A program made the translations under genes and the position numbers. This document shows, piece after piece, positions 29,476 through 41,489 of a stretch of DNA of 64,000 bases (position 1 is its first letter; each line of letters opens with the position of its first letter). The DNA is from Diabrotica undecimpunctata. Taxonomy: Eukaryota; Arthropoda; Insecta; Coleoptera; Chrysomelidae. Below the pieces are notes generated by a model that saw only the letters and a list, made by a program, of their open reading frames with translations, did no database searches and was not told the DNA's origin. The stretch spans positions 150,173,108 to 150,237,107 of the forward strand of contig NC_092804.1 of assembly GCF_040954645.1 (NCBI RefSeq), in the 5' to 3' direction.

Positions 29476-30640
29476 ATAGATAGATATAGTTTTATTTTTC
29501 TCATGTAAGTATTAAATCCTTTTGCACTATTTTAAAGTTTTTTCTTTATGTAAAAGTATTAAAATATCATTTACGTTATTTGAAATCTATATTGCGCTCT
29601 GTGTAAAACTGTTTGCATTGAAAATATATTTTTATAAATTCATAAATAAGTAGTATAAACTTAAGATAGCAAGCATCTTACAATTAAATTGTGGAAAAAA
29701 CCTCTGACTACCGGTGTAGACTTAAGTGTTGTAATTTTCATGAAGGCGAAAATATATAATGTAAACACTACAAGAAGTTTATTGGAATTCGTTTAAAGTA
29801 TACAAATTGTAAAACTGTTCCATTCAAATAATGACTTTTAAATATTTGTTATTAAAGTGAAATTTTAGATAGTTATTGACAGTAGGAGATCCACATCTTG
29901 CAGAAATTATACAGTGGTGTAAAAAAGTTACAGAGATGTTGATCGTGAGATATGTATGTGAGTTTGTAAGGTCACGTCTATATTTTGATTTTTTAATTTA
30001 AGCAGAGAACAAAGATACTGTCTGCTCTACCAGCTTAGAAGACTGACGGGCTCACTTCATTGTTAGTACACTGGTTTAGCTTCATTTCTGTATACAGTAC
30101 TACAATAACAATAAAACAGGTTGTTTCTTATATGGATGACGAAGGAAACGGTATGGCTGACAAAACAAGAAAGGAAGCATATATATCAAAACTCTTTCTG
30201 CACAATATCCCCCAAAATGATGTAAAATAAAAGTTAAAGCGGAATATTTGGGACAAATAGCAGGGATATTGGACTTCCAAAAACACAAATCTCAAAGCAA
30301 TATAATTTAATGCTAGTAATTATTTATTCATATGGATACAAAATACGTTTAACCCAAATTTATCTTATTTTATTCTCTAAAAATTAAACCCACTGCTGCG
30401 ATATTCCTTTTACTATCAAGCACATCCTCAAATAACGCCAGTACTATCATAGCATAGGCATATATTCAAATGTAGCACTCAACATGAGTTCAAATAAGTC
30501 CAAAATCATGAAATATTTTAGAAGGAGTAATTTAGGGGCATTAGTTTCGGGTAGGAATTCTTGGGTTATAAAGGAAAACATGAAAATTGAAGTTAAGCAT
30601 GGTGGTCAGACAATATGCAAATAATAGTAAACAAGAAAAA
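29476..30640. other. AT-rich stretch, no gene seen
   Basis: Short open frames occur but none has a recognisable motif. Confidence 0.4.
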
Positions 30641-30649
30641 ACCTGTTTA

Positions 30650-31035
30650 TCAAAAATGGATGTAAACGAGAAAGGAGGAAGATCACAATATGTATAAAAA
30701 ATTAAAAAGCCGTTAAAAAAGAAGTAGAGATAAGCTTAAACGAATTGTGGTATCGAAAATTTGCAGAAAGTAGATAGTTATATGGGAGGAACAAGAAGTG
30801 GACAAGCGTGGAAGGCGATAAAGTCTCTCCGGTTGGAGGGAAAAGAACAACTTACCCAAAATAAATTTAAACCAGTGGAATTAGCAGTAGAGCATTATAA
30901 GAAACTATTGAAAGTGGATAGATTTGAGTTTTAGGGAACGGAGAGGAATAAATAACTAAACATACACAAGTAAGTGAAAAATCGATGGAAGATATAAGAG
31001 ATGCACTTAATAAATCTAAAAATGGTATAGTCAGC
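30650..31035 (+). pseudogene. LINE fragment upstream of RT
   Basis: Reads EISLNELWYRKFAESR, then MGGTRSGQAWKAIKSLRLEG, LAVEHYKKLLKVDRFEF and SMEDIRDALNKSKNGI. These match the pre-RT segment of the LINE at 27415 (YIGGTRNSESWKILKSLR). The copy ends abruptly at a short (AT)n tract and the PLE at 31065. Confidence 0.6.
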
Positions 31036-31064
31036 AGGATATATATATATATATATACATATAT

Positions 31065-31946
31065 GCGGTTTACGGTTGAGAGAGAGGCTGATAATATGAT
31101 TCCTTTTTTAGACATGCTAATCCATCGTGGCAATGATGGCATGCTAAGGACGGAGTGGTATCGTAAACCTTGTTTTAGCGTTTTATAAACTTTCATTCTC
31201 AACATCCATCCAAGATGAAAACAAATTTGGTTTTGGCCCTGAAAACCAGGGTTATCAACTTGTCACACATCGAGTTCAGAGACAAGGGACTAAAAAAGCT
31301 GAGATCTATATTACAAGAGAACTCCTATCCTATAGGGCTGTTAAATAAACTCATTTTCGGTTCTCCTTTTCCTTCGAATTTTTTTGAAAACCAAAATTTT
31401 CATAACAATGAGGTCCGACAATTGACATTGACACAGAACACATCAGTGATACCATCTAAAATAACTTATGGTTGCCTACCCTACATTCCAGTTTTGGCAC
31501 CGAAGCTAATGAACATCTTCAAAAATGTTAGTGATTTAAAAATTACAACCAAAAATGTGAAAACGGTATCGAAGTTATACACAAAAACAAAAGATCCTTT
31601 CATAATTCAGGAGTCATCGAATGTTGTTTATTCTATACCGTGTAATAATTGTAACAAAATATATATAGGAGAATCATCTCGTAATTTTCACAGTAGGGTG
31701 ATCTCACATCGTAGCGATATAAAAACCAAAAAAATAAATGCATGTGCATTGACAGAACATGCATTAACGTTGAAACATTAATTTAATTTCGAGGATTCCT
31801 GTATTTTGGCAAAGGAAAAGAACCATTCAAAACGTGTTTTCTTGGAAATGTGTTTCATAAAATCGAGTACATCTTGCATCAATAAAAAGTCAGACATAGA
31901 TAAACTGAGCAACATTTATTGTTACTTACTGGAAAAACATCCAAAA
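31065..31946 (+). pseudogene. PLE 3' half: end of RT and GIY-YIG endonuclease
   Basis: RFTVEREADNMIPFLDMLIHR and TEWYRKPC are the last PLE RT blocks (E..LPFLD, YRKPT). A frameshift near 31185 is followed by NFHSQHPSKMKTN. The long open stretch 31215-31781 ends in SNVVYSIPCNNCNKIYIGES and RNFHSRVISHRSD, the PLE GIY-YIG nuclease core (Y-x-IPC-x2-C, YIGE, R..H). After an in-frame TAA at 31780 the tail continues KRVFLEMCFIKSS and LSNIYCYLLEKHP. The nuclease would nick target DNA for reverse transcription. Its hammerhead-like 3' motif lies about 415 bp downstream. Confidence 0.85.
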
Positions 31947-32360
31947 TAAAATTAATATCTACCTGTACCCGTACCCACACAAATTACAGTTATATGCATA
32001 ACATGTTGCATACCATTAAGACAGGTTTAAAAATTAAAATCACCTAAGATGGGCCTCTAGTATTTCTTAAAAAGAAATATGATATTAAGTACACCTAATT
32101 ACTTTTTAATCATAGGATTTTTTCTTTTTGTTCTCTATGTGCCAGAGTTAAAACACACCAGTAAAATATGACAACAAAATTTTTACTATTTTTACCTAAA
32201 TTTTAAAGAATTTTAAAATGTATTTTGTCCACTATTTTATATTTTATGTGAGTGTTATTAATGTTGAGTGTCTATGCCTTTATAAATAATCTCAACGACT
32301 AGTAAGTTGCACTTAAGATTTGTGATATTTTATAAATATTCACACTTTTTCTTATTACAG

Positions 32361-32400
32361 TGTCTTGAAAAAGGAATAAAACCATTCCGAAAGCTAGACA
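32361..32400 (+). ncRNA. hammerhead-like motif, best U3-A8 example, 3' of PLE ORF
   Basis: TGTC 32361-32364, TTGAAAA 32365-32371, extra A, helix II GGAAT-AAAACC-ATTCC, GAAA 32389-32392, GCT, A17 32396, GACA 32397-32400. Stem I is four perfect pairs, helix II five, and stem III is the AGCT palindrome. Position 3 is U and position 8 is A. The predicted cut is after 32396. It is physically linked to a PLE coding remnant in the same orientation. Confidence 0.65.
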
Positions 32401-32507
32401 AAAAGTCATAAGAGTGTTTCATTAACATCCCGGCCAATTTTCTGACTGCAACCCTAATAAACTTTGTTGTTAGTTTATATTGACAGTCACGAATATCCAG
32501 TAATTCT

Positions 32508-32636
<129 letters not shown>

Positions 32637-32639
32637 TTT

Positions 32640-33280
32640 GAATTTGACAGGTTTGTCATAATCATAGGTAAACTACGTATGCTTTGTTTCTACGGTAAGA
32701 GGTGGCGTTAGGAATAAACATAATAATTTATTGAATTTGTTTAAAATAAAAAAATAAATAAATAATACAATTACTTTATTTAACTTCAAACATATTATTT
32801 AAATTTTAAAAATACAGAGAACATAGGATGTTTTTTAATATAAATTGTTATTTTTAAACATCTTGTTTAGTTTATATAATAATTAAATTTCCTATAAATT
32901 TACTGACAAAAACCGGTTGTATAGTTTTTTAGAATAGTTTGGTGAAATGACTCATCATAATCCTTATTCGAAGTTGTTTTCTACTTTTAGAGTTAACCGT
33001 TAATATATAGCAATATTTTATTTGAAATTCATATTTACGCGTGACATGAATTACCAACAATTTTTTAATTAAAGAAAAAAATTTAGCTGCGAGAGGGTTA
33101 ATAAAATTTGTTATCTTATTTAGAAATTTACTTTTAAAATGCTCCTGTCGGAATTGTCAAATTAACTTTAATACAAAACATAATCTTAAATATTGGCACC
33201 GACAAAAAATTATAAGTAGGATTGGCTTTGAAATCATATAAATGTATAAGAACTTTTGGTCAATAAGTTGATTATTCTCG
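32640..33280. other. AT-rich stretch, no gene seen
   Basis: No coding similarity or repeat structure recognised. Confidence 0.4.
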
Positions 33281-33282
33281 TC

Positions 33283-36200
33283 TAGCCCAGTCTGGTTAAA
33301 AAAAAGGTGGAAAAATGTTTCGCAGATATCTGAAGCTTTTAAGACATAGGTGGGGGATACTAGATGATGAATAGATGAAAAGGTACTCCTAGTTTTACCT
33401 TGCGTTTTTTTTAAGCAATAATTTATGGTCACAATTTGATTTTTTGTCTATAAATTTCTTCCCTTATACTTTAAATAAACAATATTTATGTCATTTTTCT
33501 ATATCAAGAATATCTTTATTTTCCCGTTCTTTAAATTTAAATTGAAAAATAATTTACAGAGATATTTACAAAAAAGCAGTTTTTTTGCACTAATCTATAA
33601 ATTTTATTAATTTTTTTATTAACAAAATAAAATGGTATTAATACATTTAAACATCAAGGAATTGCCATCTTTTAGATTTGTGCGAAATTTCCTCCCTATC
33701 GGTCAAATATTTTATAAGTTATTTAATTTGTTTATCCCTGAGGCTAATTATTTAAACTATTGAGCTTGCCCTAGGCATGATGCTAGACACATACAGCAAA
33801 ATTCATAGGATTCTTTAAGACTTAGACTATCTCAGAAGTTAAATGCATATTGAGTTTTCATCGAAATTATTTACAAAATAAACGTTTAAAAAAGGGGTAT
33901 GCTGTTTACTTATAAACAATTATAATAACTTCTATATTTTTCAAGCTACAGACTTGTACGTACAACCATTGGACAGCTGGTAAAAAAGCTCACATTAAAA
34001 AATAAAAAACCTTCTATGACCAATAGGAACGAAGTTAGTGACTACTTTTAAACAAATCATATCTTCATTGTTTATAAACATTAGGAAGTAAAATTTGCAC
34101 AAATTTTGAATGAAAATCTAAACTTTATATTGAAACTTATAGCTATAAAATTTATCTAATTTTTCGAAACGACGGTACTTTCGAAAGATCGACATAGGAA
34201 AGTGGAGAAGATATCTGTTTCAGCTCCGTTTTTTTTTCGTCATCGTACTTCAAATTGCAACACGTAGGAAAAAATTTACATTATCTTGGCTTCCTTTGCA
34301 GCTGCAAGCCTCTTTTTTTTTATTCTGGGGTAGCTCGTCGAAATATGAATAACTACATAGTTTTCACTGGCCGGAAAATAGTGGAAAACTCGGAAAAATT
34401 GAGTCCATTTGAAATTCACAATAAATACTTACTTTTTTTTTAATTTGCTCGAATAGTCTGTCGCAGTATTAATAATGATGACATAATTTTCACCCCCCAT
34501 AAATCTCGGAAAATCCCGGAAAATCAACGTATGTTCTTTCATTTTATATCAATGATGTAATAATACTTATATATTTTATAAATTAAATTTCAGGTAATTT
34601 TTTACACATTATATTATTATATGCCTTATATTAATTATAATTGTTTGTATTTTTATAATTAACAATATTGATTTTTATTCATTTTTCTTACAAATATGAT
34701 ATACAATATTAATCTAATCTGCCTTACTGCTTTGATTAAATAAGTCGATTTTTTCATCACTTGCCTTATTAAATTTGGCAATGTTTATTGAACTTTACTT
34801 TTTTTATTTTCTTTACATACATTGGTTTAAAAGTTAAAATTTGGTTCATTTATTCGACTTCACTATCAGGTCTGAACCTTTTTGTTGCATGTTGTTTGTC
34901 TTCACTTATTAAGTCAGTCTTTCCATACATTAACATATTAATGGGCGATCTTATTGCCATGGTGGGTCAAGGTAAGGTAGGAGAACAAGTAGGAAAATAT
35001 GGGCTTGGAAACAGAAATGATAGAGGAGATCGATTGATTCAATTTTGCCAAAGTGAAGACTCCGTAATAATAAATACCTTTATCAAATTACCTCCTCGAC
35101 GGTTATATACATGGACATCTCCACAACATACCAAAGAAAAAATAGTGAGAAATCAAATAGACTACATTATGATAGCAAGGAGGTATCATAATGCTGTTAA
35201 ATATACTAAGACGTACCCAGGAGCTGATATAGGCTCAGATCATAACCCGGTAGTTACTGTGATAGAGGCGAGACCAAAAAAAATTAGAAGACCACACAGA
35301 AAGGCACTAGATTTAAATAAACTTAGAAACAAAAATATACGACAAGAAACAGGAGAAGAAATAAATGAAAACCTCCGTTCAGTGCAGCAACAAATTAACG
35401 ATACAAACAACGTTAACCAAAAATTAAAGTACATAAATACAGCTATACAAACAGCAGGAAAAAAAAACATTTTACAAAAACAACAACAAACAATAAGGGG
35501 TGGATGACACAAGATATACTAGACTTGATGGAACAAAGAAAAAAGATAAATTATTACCCAGACAAATACAAAGAAATAAATAAACACATAAAAAAGAGAA
35601 TAAAAGAAACCAAAGAGGAGTGGATTAAAGAACAATGTGAAGAAATGGAAACCTATGAGAAAAAGTACGATGCGTTCAATATGCATAAAAAAGTAAAAGA
35701 GATAACAGGAAGCATAAATAAATGCCAAATAGGTAAACTTAAAGACATAGATGGAAATCTTGTAGATCTAGAGAATAAAATAAAAAGATGGACAGAATAC
35801 CTGAATGAATTATTTGAAGACGATAGAAACAACTTAACTCAGATAATCAATGCAACTGGGCCAGACATATTGAAAGAAGAAGTAGAATACGCAATAAGAA
35901 ACGCTAAAAATGGAAAAGCAAATGGACCTGATGAAATTCCTACAGAACTGTTGAAGCTTTTGAATGATAAATCCGTAACCAAAATATTAAATTTTGCAGC
36001 GAGGAGCTAAAACAGTTTCCCCTCCACTTTCCTATGTCGAGCTTTCGAAAGTAACTTCGTTTCGAAAGGTTTTAAGTTTCGAAAAATTGGATGAATTTTA
36101 TAGCTATAAAATTCAATATAAAGTTTAGATTTTCGTTCAAAATTTGTGCAAATTTTACGTCTTAATGTTAATAAATAATGGAGATATAATTTACAAAAAA

Positions 36201-37008
36201 ATTGTCGCTAACTTCGTTCCTATTGTTCATAGAAGGTTTATTTTTTTTGTTAAATGTGAGTTTTTTTACCAGCTATCTAATGGTTGTACGTACGTACAAG
36301 TTCGTAGCTTGAAAAATATAGAAGTTATTACAATAGTTTATAAGTAAAAAACGTACCCCTTTTTCAAACGTTTATTTTGTAAATAATTTCGATGAAAACT
36401 CAATATTCATTTAACTTCTGAGATAGTATAAGTCTTAAAGAATCCTATGAAATTTGTTAAATGTGTCTAGCATCATTCATAGGGCAAGTTCAATGGTTTA
36501 AATAATTAGTCCCAGGGATAAACAAATTGAATAACTTTTAAACTATTTGACCGATCGGGGGGAAATTTCGCACAAATTTAAAGGACGGTAATTCCTCAAT
36601 GTTGAAATGTATTAATAACATTTTATTTTGTTAATAAAAAAATTAATTAAATTTATAAATTAGTGCAAAAAAACTGCTTTTTTGCAAATATCTCCGTAAA
36701 TTATTTATTAATTTTAATTGAAAAAACGAGAAAATAAAGATAATCTTGGTATAAAAAAATGGTATAAATATTGTTTATTTAAATTATAAAGGAAAAAACT
36801 TAGATAAAAGAAAAGATAATAGAAAAAAATAGATAAAAAATCAAATTCTGACCATAAATTATTGTTTAAAAAAAACGCAAGGTAAAAATAGGAGTATCTT
36901 TTTATCTATTCGTCATCTAGTAACCCCCACCTATGTCTTAAAAGCTTCAGATATCTGCGAAACATTTTGCCGTGAAATCGATGATTTTTGTATAACCAGA
37001 CTGGGCTA
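33283..37008. mobile_element. giant foldback: about 950-1000-bp inverted arms around a LINE fragment
   Basis: The left arm (33283-34232) and right arm (36004-37008) are inverted copies beginning TAGCCCAGTCTGGTT. Shared blocks include CCTATGTCGA, CGTTTCGAAA, TTTTATAGCTATAA and ACTTCGTTCCTATTG. A single third arm lies at 51160-51927 and again ends CCAGACTGGGCTA against a (TA)n tract. TA at both outer ends may be the TSD. Arms have no coding similarity. The centre holds about 700 bp of unknown sequence and a truncated LINE (34930-36003). Confidence 0.8.
34930..36003 (+). pseudogene. LINE fragment (endonuclease end to RT start) inside the foldback
   Basis: Reads MGDLIAMVGQGKVGEQVGKY (compare GDFNANVGKGK in the 63-kb copy; the N of GDFN is lost), RGDRLIQFCQ, RNQIDYIMIARRY and GADIGSDHNPVV (the catalytic SDH motif). 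A frameshift near 35500 leads to MTQDILDLMEQRKK, FNMHKKVKEITGS and NAKNGKANGPDEIPTELLK (RT motif 0/1). It ends at 36003, exactly where the right foldback arm starts, before the RT palm. It is the same subfamily as 61113-64000. Confidence 0.8.
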
Positions 37009-37850
37009 GTCTAATAACCTTGCAGGTTGTCTTTTCTTATAAGTAGAAGTAAACTATTTGATATCTTTATCGATAATAAAACTCTATCGTCTCTTCGTTA
37101 TAGCTCTTGTATCTCTTGACATTTTTGTTATCCAAGTTTCTTTATGTATATATATATATATATATCACTTTTATGTAGAATTACATAAACAAAAGTCAAT
37201 TTTATGCGTTTTTTTAGTCATGTCATTTTAACTAGTTTTAAAAGTTTAATATATTGTCCACCCTGTTCATAATCATCATTAGTTTTAATTAACACTCGTA
37301 CAAACTCATATAAGTTTTAATTGGAGTCATGCAATTTTTGTCTGTGACACCCCAGAGACTACAATGTAATGATTGATGTAACCCTTTCACCTTTGTTTGA
37401 TGTGCCATTCAATCGAGTCGTAATGGTACTGATGCCAACTATATTAGATAACTCTGAAGGAAATGTCGCTATTAGTCTCTATTTGCAGCATCGAGCTGAC
37501 ATTCAATACAAAGGATACTATATTGCAACTGGGTCAATCGGCCAAATAAACAATGTTTCTTTTGATCGTACAATAAACCATTTTTATTGGGTGTGTTGTT
37601 TATAAACATCGCTGAATAGTGCATCAAAAAACACAAATTTAATTATTTTCATCATAAAAATAGTTCCATATCTAGTATGTTTTTAATTGATTTGAAATAA
37701 ACTTAACCAAAAAAACGTTTATATCTACTAAAATTAAATAACTATTAACAAGAGAAACTAAAGAAAACTTACAACGAAGTAAAAACTTCGATGGTATATT
37801 TCTAAAAAATTTCCATATATATACAGGGATTCTACAGTATTCACTGCCTT
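37009..37850. other. AT-rich stretch, no gene assigned
   Basis: An open frame at 37369-37605 (78 codons) has no motif I recognise. A 22-bp (TA)n lies near 37143. Confidence 0.4.
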
Positions 37851-37854
37851 CCCT

Positions 37855-38300
37855 CGCTTAACCGTTTCCATCTCTCTCTGTTGTCCCATTCTCCATCGTT
37901 TAGGCCTCTCTTACTCATGGCGTCGTCTACTTCGTTCCTCCAGGATTTTCGGGGTCGTCCTCTTTTCCTCCTTCCTATAGGGCTCCATTCGGTTATTCTC
38001 TTTATCCATCTGCTGTCGCTAGTTCTAAATAAGACTAAAGTGGTATGTCCATACCACTTTAGTCTTTTTTGTTCTATATATGTTTATATGTCTGTTTCTA
38101 TTGATATTCTTTGCTTTATTTCGTCATAACTTCTTCTATTCATTCTTGTTACTCTGCAGCATCTTCGCAGGCATTCCATCTCTGTTGCTACTATCTTACC
38201 CGTGTTTTTCTTGTTTATGATCCAATTTTCAAAAATTATCCAAAAAGGTTAAAATTGCCTTCAAAATGTTTTCGGCTGAGTCGGACTATCATTAGTGACA
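37855..38300 (-). pseudogene. LINE C-terminal fragment with an internal perfect hairpin
   Basis: The minus strand reads RLKWYGH, SPIGRRKRGRPRKILEE and the usual basic end, as in the LINE at 28986-29465 (RLIWYGHVRRTD, GRRKRGRPRRSW). The RLKWYGH codons are part of a perfect 17-bp inverted repeat (38031-38066). Frames are broken beyond it. The 3' end is near 37855. Confidence 0.65.
38031..38066. repeat. perfect 17-bp inverted repeat with 2-nt loop
   Basis: AAGACTAAAGTGGTATG, TC, then the exact complement CATACCACTTTAGTCTT. One arm is normal LINE coding sequence, the other a copy of it. Confidence 0.9.
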
Positions 38301-38309
38301 TATTTTGAG

Positions 38310-39575
38310 AGCAGTTTAAACTATTCACCTTTAAATTAAATGCAAAACATATTAAATTTTAAAAATGTGGTAATACGGAGTCAATGTTATAGAATATTTT
38401 TATCCATGCTCGAAAAATTGACAATTTGGTCCAACGGTTGAAACCAGCCAACTGGTTGACTTGGCCTTAGCTTGGACTAGCGTTGCCCAAACATTCTATT
38501 ATTTTAATGGAATATTTTTACCTATTGTGTTAAAAATTTTTTGTAATATATGCAACACGGTAAGTAGTCATGGCCCTATTTGCAGTTTTTAAAGAATGTT
38601 TAGTCTATATACAAACGACAAAGTAAATCGAATCTCTAGTGAACATCAAATTCCAGAAAAAGTTGTTATGAGGTCCGAAGGTCAAAGAGGTTACGCCTGG
38701 TGAAGACGGTAATTATCTCATACCACTTATCCTCACCAATCATCTAATATAAGAGATAACGTTGTGGAGGCTTCACTTGTTTTTAATCTTGGATGACCTG
38801 AAAAATTTTCTTTTTTCTGCTTTACATTTTTCTTTGTGAAACTTCTAGAATTGCCTTTTTTCTAAAATGTGCGCCGGTCCAGCGAGCTAGTTACCAGATG
38901 CCTTGGGTAATGTTTTTAGATTTTTTTCTATTTTTTTCCAAACGTACTTTATTAACTAATCTATTCTAACTACTTTACTTGTCAGGTCCAGTGAGATGCC
39001 AACCGATTGAATCCCGTTTCCTACTATGTAACTACCTTTTTATGTTTCTTCCTTTACTCTTCGGGTTTATACCTTACTAGTTGGTGTCTGGATCTTCTGT
39101 GCCTTAACGGTCTGTTTTCATTGTAGTCCGTCAAGTTCCTTTGTCTTTCATTTTGATTGTTTTTTAGCTCGTTAAAGATTTTTTGATTTCTCTATATACG
39201 GGCCTTTCGTATACGTATGTGGAGATGTTTACAGCTTCTTTTATAATATAGTTTAGGCTATTTGGATCTACTTGCGATTGGTTTCTCAGGTTTGGTCCCA
39301 AGCTATTGATCCATATCTTAATGGTGCTGCTTCTGGCCAGTTTTCATCGTAGGCCGTCAGGTTTCTTAGTCTTTTATTTAGAAATTTTTTTAGTGGGGAT
39401 AATAACAACCTCCCTTATAATATGGTTTTGAGCTACTTGAATATTCTTCCTGGTGGTTTTATAGGCTTGACCGCAACTCATTTATCCAAATATTAAGGGT
39501 GGTATAACAAGGACGTTTGCCTTTCTTTCCTTTTTAAGATCAACTGGCTATTTCCTCTTTGCTGGGACTTTCCTG
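38310..39575. other. no clear gene; possibly LINE 3' sequence
   Basis: The right part (about 39000-39575), read on the minus strand, may be the decayed C-terminal side of the Jockey fragment that starts at 39580. No catalytic motif is visible. Confidence 0.3.
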
Positions 39576-39579
39576 AGTT

Positions 39580-40490
39580 AACTGAAATTTTGCATTTAAT
39601 TATATAGCCTTAAGTAGTTTGAGTTCAGATAGAACATCTAGTATCTGAGCCTTACTGTATCTAAATAGGCTAATTTTATGAATGAGTCCTTCGTTCCATA
39701 CTTTGTCAAATGCCTAAGTGACATTTAGGAATGCTATGGCATGTGTTTCTTCCTATTTAACTTCTCTGTGACATATTGAAATACACTTGGTACATTGCTG
39801 CAAGTAATGGCTTGCTGCAGTATTTAATTCTGAAAAATGTGCTTTTGGTATCATACCTACTGTTTCAGACTCTTCTTTTAACCTAGCTAGTATTATGCTT
39901 TCTGCAACCTTGCTTATTGATGATAGTAGCCTAATTCATCTGCAGTTTTAAGAGAATGTTCCATTTTTTCATGCTTTTAGAAGCATTACCATTTATGCTT
40001 CTTTCAATTTCTTAGAAAATCATAATAATCTGTAGGTATTATTTATGATTTGGGTAATTTACACGACCGTTTTTCCTGTCCCATTTCCGATCTGGTCCCA
40101 GTGGTTAATTTGTTTCTAGGTATTTAATTATTCTTTTTGCATCTTATGAGCAGGTGCGAGTTATTTATATTTTTTTTAGGTTTCTGTGGGTATGTTTGAC
40201 TTACTCTATGAAATCTACATCTTAATCTGAATGGTAGTTTAACCTGAATTGTCTTTTCAAAAAATATTTTATCGTTTCGGCTTTTTCTTCCATCGTGTAC
40301 ACTATGGTGGAATAGGTTTCTTTTCATTTCTTAGTATCTTTAAGATTTTCCATATAGCCGGCTTGTTTGGGTCTAAATGTTGAACGAACTCATCCCAACA
40401 TTTGCTTTTATGATCTTGCAGCTATTTTCTCAGTTCTTATTTAGGTGGTTTGCTTCTCTTCGTATTTATGGTTTTCTAGTCCTGTTTAGA
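39580..40490 (-). pseudogene. Jockey-clade LINE RT fragment
   Basis: Minus-strand blocks: KCWDEFVQHLDPNKPAIWKI (linker before RT), then LLSSISKVAESIILARLKEE, MIPKAHFSELNTAASHYLQ, AIAFLNVT-stop-AFDKVWNEGLI (motif A, usually FLDV.KAFD.VW) and YSKAQILDVL. Several stops and frameshifts occur. The catalytic F/Y-ADD block is not reached. It abuts the plus-strand LINE at 40497. Confidence 0.65.
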
Positions 40491-40496
40491 ATTTAG

Positions 40497-41486
40497 AATC
40501 TTAGAATTATCAGAAACATTTACTACAATCAAACGGCCAAAATCAAAATAGAAGACCAGTTAACTAATAAAATTGCAATAGAACGTGGAGTACGACAGGG
40601 CTGTATTTTGTCTACATTGTTGTTCAATATTTATTCTGAATGGGTATTTAAGGAAGCTTTAGACGGTTGTGCGAAAGGAATACTAATAAACGGTGAATGG
40701 TTGAATAACATTAGATATGCAGATGACACTATAGTTTTTGCCGATAATCTGAATGACTTACAGATATTAACAAATCGCATAACAGATGTCAGCAACAGAT
40801 ACGGACTAGCTCTTAACATAAAGAAAACCAAATTTATGACAATTAGTAAAAAACCAATACTAAACGCTCAACTTACAATCAACCAACAGAATATCGAAAG
40901 AGTCGAGCAATATACATATCTAGGCACCAATTTAAATAGCCAATGGGACCACTCAACAGAAATTAAACAGCGAATAATAAAAGCAAAAGCAGCATTCGTT
41001 AGAATGAGAACTATTTTCAACAGTCGAGACATATCATTAAAAACAAAATGCCGTCTATTGAACTGCTACATATTCACAGTTCTGCTCTACGGAATGGAAG
41101 CATGGACACTGACTGTTGCATATATGAATCGGCTCGAAGCTTTCGAAATGTGGTGTTATAGGCGCATCTTACGTATATCCTGGGTTGACAGAGTTACTAA
41201 TGTGGAGGTCCTGCGTAGAATGGGGAAAGAATGTGAAATTCTCATGACCGTCAAAACTAAAAAGTTGGAATATCTAGGACATGTAATGAGAAATCAAGAA
41301 CGTTACGGCCTTCTCCAGCTGATTCTCCAAGGTAAAGTAAATGGTAAGAGAGGACCGGGAAGAAGACGCATTTCCTGGCTTCAAAATTTACGAAAGTGGT
41401 ATAACACGACTACCACTGAACTGTTCCGCGCTGCAATAAACAAAGTAAAGATAGCCGTGATGATCGCCAACATCCGGAACGGATAG
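40497..41486 (+). CDS. LINE reverse transcriptase, C-terminal two thirds, open
   Basis: The frame is open from 40497 (after a TAG) to TAG at 41484-41486. The likely start of truncated sequence is at the Jockey junction, so the ATG at 40608 is not a true start. Blocks: RNIYYNQTAKIKIED, IERGVRQGCILSTLLFN, IRYADDTIVFAD (catalytic YADD), KYLG-type YTYLGTNLN, LLYGMEAWTLTV, EMWCYRRILRISWVD, LEYLGHVMRN and GPGRRRISWLQNLRKW. The 3' UTR is minimal, ending AGGCACTTTAAAAAGAGAAG. RT motif A lies upstream and is missing. No stops are present, so it is a fairly young 5'-truncated copy of the subfamily at 61113-64000. Confidence 0.85.
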   Translation, partial: NLRIIRNIYYNQTAKIKIEDQLTNKIAIERGVRQGCILSTLLFNIYSEWVFKEALDGCAKGILINGEWLNNIRYADDTIVFADNLNDLQILTNRITDVSNRYGLALNIKKTKFMTISKKPILNAQLTINQQNIERVEQYTYLGTNLNSQWDHSTEIKQRIIKAKAAFVRMRTIFNSRDISLKTKCRLLNCYIFTVLLYGMEAWTLTVAYMNRLEAFEMWCYRRILRISWVDRVTNVEVLRRMGKECEILMTVKTKKLEYLGHVMRNQERYGLLQLILQGKVNGKRGPGRRRISWLQNLRKWYNTTTTELFRAAINKVKIAVMIANIRNG

Positions 41487-41489
41487 GCA

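Noticed and set aside
37369..37605. 78-codon open frame on the plus strand
   Set aside because: No recognisable motif, no promoter or splice context, flanked by AT-rich decay; length is within chance.
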